Below are positions 1 to 5,640 of a stretch of 10,357 bases of DNA, one piece after another. Under the pieces are notes generated by a model that had not been told where the DNA came from, did no database searches, and saw only the letters and a list, made by a program, of their open reading frames with translations. Origin of the DNA: Kiritimatiellia bacterium (lineage in GTDB: Bacteria; Verrucomicrobiota; Kiritimatiellia; RFP12; UBA3636); the NCBI GenBank assembly GCA_017413145.1, contig JAFPUX010000441.1, positions 1 through 10,357 on the forward strand. The letters are read 5' to 3'. Positions within the stretch are counted from its first letter, which is position 1. The number at the start of each line of letters is the position of its first letter. Position numbers and translations under genes: made by a program.

Positions 1-2481
1 ACCACCCCCTGGACGCTCCCCGAGAACCTCGCGGTCTGCGCCGGCGCGAAGATCGACTACGTCGTCGTGCGCGACAAGGGCGAGGGCGTCTGCTACGTGA
101 TGGCCGAGGCGCGCCTGCCGGCGATCTACAAGAAGGCCGACGACTACGAGGTCGTCGCGCGCTTCAAGGGCGATGCGCTGGAGAGCTGGACCTACGAGCC
201 GCTCTTCCCCTACTTCGAAGCCGAGCGCGCCCGCGGCGCGTTCCGCGTCCTCAACGACGACTACGTCACGACCGACGACGGCGTCGGCCTCGTCCACATC
301 GCCCCCGCCTACGGCGAGGACGACTTCCGCGTCTGCAAGGAGAACGGCGTCGAGGCGTTCGCCGACCCCCTCGACGCGGACTGCAAGTTCACGTCCGCCG
401 TCCCCGAATACGCCGGCCGCTTCTGCAAGGACTGCGACAAGGACATCATCAAGCGCCTCAAGGCCGAGGGCAAGCTCGTCCACCAGGCGACGATCACGCA
501 CTCCTACCCGTTCTGCGAGCGCACGGACACGCCGCTCGTCTACCGCGCCATCCCCGCGTGGTACATCCGCGTCGAGGACCTCCACGAGCGCTTCGCGAAA
601 AACAACGCCGCCGTCGCGTGGATGCCCGAATACGTCGGCGAGAAGCGCTTCGCCAACTGGCTCGCCGAGGCGCGCGACTGGAACGTCTCGCGCAACCGCT
701 TCTGGGGCTCGTGCATCCCGATCTGGGTGAACGAGCAGGACGAGAACGACCTCATCTGCGTGGGGTCCGTCGCCGAGCTCGAGGCGCTCTCCGGCGAGAA
801 GGTGACCGACCTGCACAAGCACTTCGTCGACAAGATCGTCATCCGCAGGGACGGCAAGACCTACCGCCGCACGCCCGAGGTGCTCGACTGCTGGTTCGAA
901 TCCGGCTCGATGCCCTACGCGCAGGTCCACTACCCGTTCGCCTTCGCGGGACGCGAGAAGGAGTTCCTCAAGCGCTTCCCGGCCGACTTCATCGCCGAGG
1001 GCCTCGACCAGACCCGCGGCTGGTTCTACTCGCTCATGGTGCTCGGCACGCTGCTCTTCGACGAGTCGCCCTACCGGCACGTCGTCGTGAACGGCCTCGT
1101 CCTCGCCGAGGACGGCAAGAAGATGAGCAAGCACCTCAAGAACTACCCCGACCCGATGGAGCTCGTCGGCTCCTGCGGGGCGGACGCGGTGCGCCTCTAC
1201 ATGATCAACTCGGCCGTCGTCCGCGCCGAGAACCTGCGCTTCTCCGAAAGCGGCGTGCGCCAGATCCTGCGCGACCTGCTCATCCCGTGGTGGAACGCCT
1301 ACTCGTTCTTCGTCACCTACGCGAACGTCGACGGCTGGCACGAGGAGAAGCTCGAGACGCCGGACTCCCCGAACGAGCTCGACCGCTGGATCGTCTCCTC
1401 GCTCGAAACGCTCGTCGCGGACGTCACCGCCGCGATGGACCGCTACGACCTGCAGAAGTCCGTCCGGCCGTTCGTCGCCTTCGTCGAGAACCTCACCAAC
1501 TGGTACATCCGCCGCTCGCGCCGCCGCTTCTGGAAGTCGCAGAACGACGCCGACAAGGCCGCCGCCTACCGGACGCTGCGCTACGTCCTGGTGCAGCTCT
1601 GCAAGATCGCCGCGCCCTTCACGCCGTTCATCGCGGAGGAGATCTACCGCAACCTGCGCGGCGCCGGGATGCCCGAATCGGTGCACCTCTGCGCCTTCCC
1701 CGAGGCGAACGCCGCCGCGCGCGACGTCGCGCTCGAGTCGCGCATGGCCGCCGCGCAGCGCGCCGTCGCCCTCGGCCACAACCTGCGCAAGCAGAAGAAC
1801 CTCAAGGTGCGCCAGCCGCTCGCCCGCGCCGTCGTCGTGTGCGCCGCGCCCGGCTTCGAGGAGGCGCTCGCCCCGATGGCGCCCGTCATCGCCGAGGAGC
1901 TCAACGTCAAGGCCGTCGAGTTCGCGGCCGACGAATCGCGCTTCGTGACGCTCTCCGCCAAGGCCAACTTCAAGGTCCTCGGCAAGAAACTCGGCCCGCG
2001 GATGAAGGCCGCCGCCGCCGCCATCGCCGCCCTTCCCGCCGCGGACATCGCGAAGCTGCAGGCCGGCGAAGGCGTGCGCCTCGCCATCGATGGCGAGGCA
2101 CCCGTCGACCTCCTCCCCGAGGACGTCCTGGTCCAGCGCTCCGAAAACGCGGGCCTCACCGTCGCGAACGATGGCGACCTCTCGGTGGCGCTCGACCCGG
2201 CGCTCACGCCGGAGCTCGTCGCGGAAGGCATCGCGCGCGAATTCGTGTCGCACGTGCAGTCGCTTCGCAAGGAAGCGGACCTGGACGTCGCGGACCGCAT
2301 CCGCGTGTCGGTCTCGACCGACGCCGAAGCCGCCGCCGCGCTCCGCGCCCACGCGGAGTTCATCCGCGGCGAAACGCTGGCTCTCGACCTGTCGATCGAA
2401 GAAGGGGGTTCGGGGGGCGCCGCCCCCCGTCCGCTCGACCTCAACGGCCACCCCGCCGCCATCTCGATCGAGAAAGCGTAA
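1..2481 (+). CDS. ileS: Isoleucyl-tRNA synthetase, eukaryote-like (IleRS2) type, 5' end missing
   Basis: This cytoplasmic class Ia synthetase charges tRNA-Ile with isoleucine. The reading frame is open from base 1, so the N-terminus with the HIGH motif lies outside; 826 residues remain of an expected ~1,040. Visible from the window's first residue are the CP1 editing motif TTPWTLPEN (1-9), a second editing block GVGLVHIAPAYGEDDF (94-109), CWFESGSMPYAQ (297-308), and the catalytic lysine loop KMSKH (374-378, bases 1120-1134). The anticodon-binding helical domain follows (TNWYIRRSRRRF), then a long C-terminal region like the DUF5915 tail of type-2 enzymes. DCWFESGSMPYAQVHYPF and RAENLRF match the eukaryotic/IleRS2 branch better than the E. 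coli type. The loop ends in H where R or S is usual. The last ~27 residues are a low-complexity tail encoded over a GC palindrome (2411-2429). Stop is TAA. Identity is very secure; the subtype is well supported by motifs. Confidence 0.97.
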   Translation, partial: TTPWTLPENLAVCAGAKIDYVVVRDKGEGVCYVMAEARLPAIYKKADDYEVVARFKGDALESWTYEPLFPYFEAERARGAFRVLNDDYVTTDDGVGLVHIAPAYGEDDFRVCKENGVEAFADPLDADCKFTSAVPEYAGRFCKDCDKDIIKRLKAEGKLVHQATITHSYPFCERTDTPLVYRAIPAWYIRVEDLHERFAKNNAAVAWMPEYVGEKRFANWLAEARDWNVSRNRFWGSCIPIWVNEQDENDLICVGSVAELEALSGEKVTDLHKHFVDKIVIRRDGKTYRRTPEVLDCWFESGSMPYAQVHYPFAFAGREKEFLKRFPADFIAEGLDQTRGWFYSLMVLGTLLFDESPYRHVVVNGLVLAEDGKKMSKHLKNYPDPMELVGSCGADAVRLYMINSAVVRAENLRFSESGVRQILRDLLIPWWNAYSFFVTYANVDGWHEEKLETPDSPNELDRWIVSSLETLVADVTAAMDRYDLQKSVRPFVAFVENLTNWYIRRSRRRFWKSQNDADKAAAYRTLRYVLVQLCKIAAPFTPFIAEEIYRNLRGAGMPESVHLCAFPEANAAARDVALESRMAAAQRAVALGHNLRKQKNLKVRQPLARAVVVCAAPGFEEALAPMAPVIAEELNVKAVEFAADESRFVTLSAKANFKVLGKKLGPRMKAAAAAIAALPAADIAKLQAGEGVRLAIDGEAPVDLLPEDVLVQRSENAGLTVANDGDLSVALDPALTPELVAEGIAREFVSHVQSLRKEADLDVADRIRVSVSTDAEAAAALRAHAEFIRGETLALDLSIEEGGSGGAAPRPLDLNGHPAAISIEKA
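2411..2429. repeat. GC-rich inverted repeat inside the 3' end of ileS
   Basis: Nine-base arms CGGGGGGCG (2411-2419) and CGCCCCCCG (2421-2429) surround a single C. The element lies in frame in the last 25 codons of ileS and encodes Gly/Ala/Pro-rich residues after the conserved domain has ended. Its G-run and C-run composition differs from the surrounding codons. It could be an inserted palindromic repeat tolerated at the protein's tail, or simply a GC-rich coding accident. Confidence 0.5.
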
Positions 2482-2484
2482 CGC

Positions 2485-3594
2485 GTGAAACTCTCCACGG
2501 CCGTTGCCACGCTCCGGGCGGTGACCGTCGCCTGCGTGGCGGTCGTCGCGCTCGGCGTGGCGTGGCGGGTGACGGCGATCTGCCTTTCCCTTCCGGAACA
2601 ACACTGCGCCGTCTCGTTTCCGCTGGAGCTCTTGTCTGCCCTGTCCGGTTTTGCCATTCTTCGGGCGATCCGGACGGGTATCCGGGATTCGGACGTCCGG
2701 GTTCCCGCTTCGGCCGTTTGGACCTTTGCGACGTTGTTGGTTCTCGGAACCTTGATGGTCGGTTTTGTCATTGCCGAGTATTGGAGAAGGATTGGCCAGA
2801 TTCCGGCCGTTTTCGTCAATGTCATCGTGCATTGCGTATTGACGGCCGCGTTTTTCGCATCCGCCGCGGTCTGCATGCAGGCGTTGGCGGACCGTCTTCC
2901 CGCCCGGGAAGGACCGGAAGTCACCGGGCTCCGCCGGATGGTCCGCGTTTTCGGAATCGTTTTCTGCGCGTCTGTTCTCGCCGCGGCGCTCTTTGTCGCG
3001 GCGTTGTCGACAATGGATCCCCGTTTTGTCGCTCCCGGGACGCCTGGTTTGTTTGCGTTGGCGTTTTCCCGTCTGCTTCCGGTCTTTCTCCCCGCCGCCG
3101 TTTTGGGTTTCGCCGGCTCGTGGACGCGGAGTTCCGCGCGTTCGCTCGGACGGGCCACCGCCGCGCTCGTCCTGCTCGGCGTCGCGTTCGTAGCCGACGC
3201 GGTTGCCGTCTCCGGCATGGTCGCGATTTCGCTGTTCTCCGCCGCTTTCTGCCTTTCCGTCGCGCTTCCGGTCCTGTGCCGGCGGTCCGCGCCGACGCAG
3301 GCGCCGCCGGAGGGTCCGGCGGACGGAAAGCCCCGCACGCTCGACAACCCCGCCGGCGTGGCGGGCCTGTTGCTCGTCTTGGACGGCGCCAATCTCGTTT
3401 GGGGTTCCGTGGGCGGTTTTCTCGGAACGGTTTCCGCTTTGCTCCTCCCGGTTGTCGGACTCGCGCTCTGCGTTGCCGGCCTCTTCCGGCGCCCGCGTTG
3501 GCCCGCCGTCGTCGGCCTCTCCGTCGTCGTTCTCATAATTCTCGTTCTCGCGGCAATTATTCTCCTCGTCGCGGCCATGTTCAACTGGAACTGA
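2485..3594 (+). CDS. Polytopic membrane protein of unknown function
   Basis: I do not recognise a family. The 369 residues form about ten or eleven hydrophobic segments, roughly 11-33, 44-62, 79-98, 108-130, 153-174, 187-212, 222-242, 243-264, 290-312, 314-333 and 338-366, so it should be an integral inner-membrane protein. A polar, proline-rich linker (266-289) separates the first eight segments from the last three. No catalytic motif, nucleotide-binding loop or transporter signature is visible. The start is GTG, 3 bases after the ileS stop, with a weak purine-rich stretch (GAGAAAG, 2470-2476) in front, so translation is probably coupled to ileS. Codon use is noticeably T-richer (GTT, TTT, TTG) than in ileS. 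A hairpin terminator candidate follows. Being a gene is likely from length and hydrophobic pattern; function is unknown. Confidence 0.8.
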   Translation: MKLSTAVATLRAVTVACVAVVALGVAWRVTAICLSLPEQHCAVSFPLELLSALSGFAILRAIRTGIRDSDVRVPASAVWTFATLLVLGTLMVGFVIAEYWRRIGQIPAVFVNVIVHCVLTAAFFASAAVCMQALADRLPAREGPEVTGLRRMVRVFGIVFCASVLAAALFVAALSTMDPRFVAPGTPGLFALAFSRLLPVFLPAAVLGFAGSWTRSSARSLGRATAALVLLGVAFVADAVAVSGMVAISLFSAAFCLSVALPVLCRRSAPTQAPPEGPADGKPRTLDNPAGVAGLLLVLDGANLVWGSVGGFLGTVSALLLPVVGLALCVAGLFRRPRWPAVVGLSVVVLIILVLAAIILLVAAMFNWN

Positions 3595-3610
3595 TTCGCC
3601 GACTTCGCGA

Positions 3611-3650
3611 GGACCCCGCCACGCGGCTGCGGGGCGGGGTCCGTCGTTTC
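3611..3650 (+). terminator. Hairpin terminator after the ileS / membrane-protein unit
   Basis: Ten-base perfect arms GGACCCCGCC (3611-3620) and GGCGGGGTCC (3633-3642) enclose a 12-base loop, starting 17 bases after the membrane-protein stop. The following bases, GTCGTTTC, contain only a short T-run, so it is a weak intrinsic terminator. It could equally be an mRNA-stabilising hairpin. Confidence 0.6.
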
Positions 3651-3667
3651 TCCGCTTCGCTCCGGCC

Positions 3668-3704
3668 TTGCGCGCGCCGCGACCCGTCTGCTAGAATCCG
3701 CGCC
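3668..3704 (+). promoter_or_regulatory. Sigma-70-like promoter directly abutting the reductase start codon
   Basis: TTGCGC (3668-3673) and TAGAAT (3692-3697) are separated by 18 bases. The -10 box ends 7 bases before the ATG at 3705, so the predicted transcript begins at or within a base of the start codon. No Shine-Dalgarno sequence is present. This predicts a leaderless mRNA. Confidence 0.6.
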
Positions 3705-4259
3705 ATGAAAACCGCGCTCTTCGTCGTCGGCTCGTTCCGGGCCAAGTCGTTCAACCGCCAACTCGCCCGCGAGGCCGAGGCGTTGCTCGCCCCGCGCGCG
3801 AAAGTCGAATGGCTCGACTTCCGCGCCGTCCCGTTCATGGACCAGGACGCGGAGAATCCCGCGCCCAAAGCCGTCGCAAAGGCGCGCGAGGCAGTCCTCG
3901 CGGCGGACGGCGTCTGGTTCTTCACGCCGGAATACAACTTCAGCTATCCGGGCCTGCTCAAGAACCTGCTCGACTGGCTTTCGCGCCCCCGCGATCCGTC
4001 GGACCGGACGTCCCCGTCCGTCCTGGCGGGGAAGAAGTGTACGGTGTCGGGCGTCGGCGGGCGCAACGCGACGGCCGACTGCCGCCGGAAGCTCGCCGAC
4101 CTTCTCGCGTTCGTCGGCATGAAGCAGCTCCGCGACCGGGAAGTCGGCCTCGCGCTCGCCCCGTCCTCGTGGACGACCGACGACCTCGCGCTCGACGAGG
4201 CCGGCCGCGCCGCCCTCGCCGAGCAGGCCTCCGCCTTCGCGGATTTCCTCGAATCGTGA
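3705..4259 (+). CDS. NADPH-dependent FMN reductase family flavoprotein
   Basis: A soluble 184-residue protein of the flavodoxin-fold NADPH-dependent FMN reductase family (the family of azo-, chromate- and quinone-reducing oxidoreductases). It opens with the strand and phosphate loop MKTALFVVGSFRAKSFNRQLA, where the GSFR..SFNR segment (about 9-18) is the expected FMN-phosphate site. The hallmark TPEYNFSYPG starts at Thr74 and is followed by LKNLLDWLSRP, the usual flavin ring contact and dimer segment. VSGVGGRNA near 114-122 is the second flavin-side loop. Length matches the family. Substrate cannot be read from sequence; quinone or general redox detoxification is likely. It has its own promoter and no Shine-Dalgarno. 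Its TGA stop overlaps the GTG of the next gene, so the two are co-transcribed. Confidence 0.9.
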   Translation: MKTALFVVGSFRAKSFNRQLAREAEALLAPRAKVEWLDFRAVPFMDQDAENPAPKAVAKAREAVLAADGVWFFTPEYNFSYPGLLKNLLDWLSRPRDPSDRTSPSVLAGKKCTVSGVGGRNATADCRRKLADLLAFVGMKQLRDREVGLALAPSSWTTDDLALDEAGRAALAEQASAFADFLES

Positions 4260-5110
4260 ACGCCTCCGCCCACGCCGTCCGCCGGCCCTCGCCGCGTACA
4301 ACCCGTTTCCGCGTCTTCGCCGCGCTCGTCCTCGCAACGCTTGCGCTGATCGGCGCCGGCGTGGCGCTGGGCCGACGCCCCCGTTCGGTCGACGCGGCCG
4401 TGCGACTCGTCCAAGGCTGGCATCGCGACGAAAACCCGGTCTGGAAGCGCCGGTTGCCGCAACGGCTCCGCCATTCGGCCCTCTTCCGGATGCGCGACCG
4501 TTCCCCGGAGGAGGTCGTCGCGGACATCCTGCGGAACGACCTTCCCCGATGGACACCCGCCCGGCGGACCGAGTTCTTCGCGCGGGGGATGTACGGCTCC
4601 ATCGGCTGGAACGAACCCTGGCTCCTGGCCGACGTCCTGCTCGATCCCGGGAACGAGACCGGTTGGAACGACAAGGGCCGGCTGGAGCTTCCCCCGCCCG
4701 GCGTCTTGCCGGACTGGGAGTCCGTCCGGCGCCGCAAGCTTGAGCTCGAGGGGCCGCAGGCGGACACGTTGCTCCTTCCGTTCGACGTCGCCCTCCGCTG
4801 GCGCGTTGCGCTTGTCCCGTCGGCGCGGGGGCACGAACTCGTCCTGTCCCGCCGCGACGGCGCATGCGAATCCCGATGGGAGACCCGCCTTCCTGCGGAG
4901 CATCGTCCCGCCATCGACCCCGCATGCTACGATCCGGTCGGCCAGCGGGTCTACATGGAATATGGAAACTTCGTCCGCGTCCAGACCAACGACTGCAACG
5001 CACAGGTCTACGAAATCCGTCCCGTCGCCGGTTCGGTGGAGGCCGTCTACGAGCTTTGCGTCCCGACGGCACCCGTGTTCGCCCCCGACGAACTGCCGCC
5101 CGCGCCCTAG
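4256..5110 (+). CDS. Membrane-anchored protein of unknown function
   Basis: I do not recognise this 284-residue protein. The start is taken as the GTG at 4256, overlapping the reductase stop as GTGA, because the encoded N-terminus is then a typical signal anchor: an Arg-rich stretch (RRPSPRTTRFR, 9-19) followed by a hydrophobic helix (about 20-38) and another basic flank. The remaining ~245 residues would lie outside the cytoplasmic membrane. They are polar and rich in Arg, Trp and Pro. A repeated-strand feel near the C-terminus (YDPVGQRVYMEYGNFVRVQ) could be beta structure, and four Cys occur in the last third. No catalytic motif is evident. The frame is open further upstream, but that would overlap the reductase heavily. 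The 36-bp palindrome sits 27 bases after the stop. Confidence 0.75.
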   Translation: MNASAHAVRRPSPRTTRFRVFAALVLATLALIGAGVALGRRPRSVDAAVRLVQGWHRDENPVWKRRLPQRLRHSALFRMRDRSPEEVVADILRNDLPRWTPARRTEFFARGMYGSIGWNEPWLLADVLLDPGNETGWNDKGRLELPPPGVLPDWESVRRRKLELEGPQADTLLLPFDVALRWRVALVPSARGHELVLSRRDGACESRWETRLPAEHRPAIDPACYDPVGQRVYMEYGNFVRVQTNDCNAQVYEIRPVAGSVEAVYELCVPTAPVFAPDELPPAP

Positions 5111-5136
5111 AAGTTTCTCCTTGCGACATTCAACGC

Positions 5137-5172
5137 CCGTCCGTCGCGCGGCGCGCGCCGCGCGACGGACGG
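5137..5172. repeat. Perfect 36-bp palindrome between operons
   Basis: Bases 5137-5154 are exactly the reverse complement of 5155-5172, with no loop and no mismatch. CAAC (5131-5134) and GTTG (5174-5177) extend the pairing after a one-base asymmetry. The element is entirely G/C-rich and lies 27 bases after a stop codon and 18 bases before a -35 box. It may work as a terminator hairpin (no T-tract follows), as a transcription barrier protecting the next promoter, or as a protein-binding or repeat element. Confidence 0.8.
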
Positions 5173-5184
5173 AGTTGCGGACTT

Positions 5185-5226
5185 GCCCGTTGACAAACGC
5201 GCCCTCGCGGTTCATTATTTGGTCGC
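5185..5226 (+). promoter_or_regulatory. Sigma-70 promoter of the small lipoprotein gene, copy A of a shared element
   Basis: TTGACA (5190-5195), a 17-base spacer, and CATTAT (5213-5218) form a strong housekeeping-type promoter. The predicted start near 5225 gives a ~26-base leader with an AGGA ribosome site at 5240-5243. The 42 bases match 5580-5621 at 33 positions, including most of the spacer. Confidence 0.8.
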
Positions 5227-5250
5227 ACCGAACCACAAAAGGAAAGAACC

Positions 5251-5535
5251 ATGACAGCATCCCGCAGTTTTGCCCGACTTCTTGCACTCGCCGTTTTGGC
5301 GGGCGCCGCGACCGGTTGCAAGACGGAAAAATACGAAATCGTCGAAAGACCGGATCCGGAAACCGGGGAGATCAAACGCTACTGGAAGAAAACCGGCGGA
5401 GTCGAAGGGGATCCCGCGGAGTGGGAACGACTGAGAAAGCTCGAAGAAGAGGAACGTCTCCGCAACGAGAAGAACGGGAAGAAAGAGCTGCTTCCCCCGC
5501 CGGGAAAACGGGTCGTTTACCGGAATCGGAAATGA
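5251..5535 (+). CDS. Small predicted lipoprotein, highly charged
   Basis: A 94-residue protein with a short lipoprotein-type signal: basic start (MTASRSFAR), hydrophobic core, then ATGC with Cys23 as the putative lipidated residue. The -3 residue is Ala rather than the more usual Leu, so the lipobox is acceptable but not ideal. The mature part is only ~70 residues and dominated by Glu, Lys and Arg, with a probable amphipathic or coiled helix (ERLRKLEEEERLRNEKNGKK) and a basic C-terminus. I recognise no family; I expect it on the periplasmic side of the inner or outer membrane. AGGA lies 7 bases before the ATG, and a TTGACA promoter is upstream. The gene is less GC-rich than its neighbours. 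Weak hairpins (5541-5550, 5549-5560) follow the stop without a T-tract. Confidence 0.75.
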   Translation: MTASRSFARLLALAVLAGAATGCKTEKYEIVERPDPETGEIKRYWKKTGGVEGDPAEWERLRKLEEEERLRNEKNGKKELLPPPGKRVVYRNRK

Positions 5536-5579
5536 CAAGCCGCGGCCGCGCCGCACGGCGAGGACACCACCGGGGGCCG

Positions 5580-5621
5580 GCCCATTGACAAACGTCCCCT
5601 CGCAGGCCATAATTGGGTCTC
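5580..5621 (+). promoter_or_regulatory. Sigma-70 promoter of the exported-protein / arabinofuranosidase unit, copy B of the shared element
   Basis: TTGACA (5585-5590), a 17-base spacer, and CATAAT (5608-5613, five of six consensus bases). The predicted start near 5620 leaves a leader of only ~20 bases before the ATG at 5641, and no Shine-Dalgarno sequence is visible in it (CGAAAGTCCGTTCCTCCGCC). It is a near copy of the promoter at 5185-5226. Confidence 0.8.
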
Positions 5622-5640
5622 GAAAGTCCGTTCCTCCGCC

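Noticed and set aside
558..3704. Long in-frame upstream extension of the FMN reductase
   Set aside because: It overlaps ileS and the membrane protein in another frame and is Arg/Pro-rich junk. The flavodoxin-like N-terminus begins cleanly at the ATG at 3705.
3809..4255. Upstream extension of the unknown membrane-anchored protein
   Set aside because: It would overlap most of the reductase gene. The GTG at 4256 gives a proper signal anchor and a typical stop-start overlap.
1644..5129. A 1,161-codon open frame on the minus strand
   Set aside because: It runs antisense to ileS, the membrane protein, the reductase and the unknown protein, and translates to Arg/Ser/Ala/Pro low complexity. It is a by-product of high GC and rare stops.
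5541..5583. Terminator after the small lipoprotein
   Set aside because: Short GC palindromes (5541-5550, 5549-5560, 5574-5583) occur, but none has a long stem or T-tract, so I did not call one.
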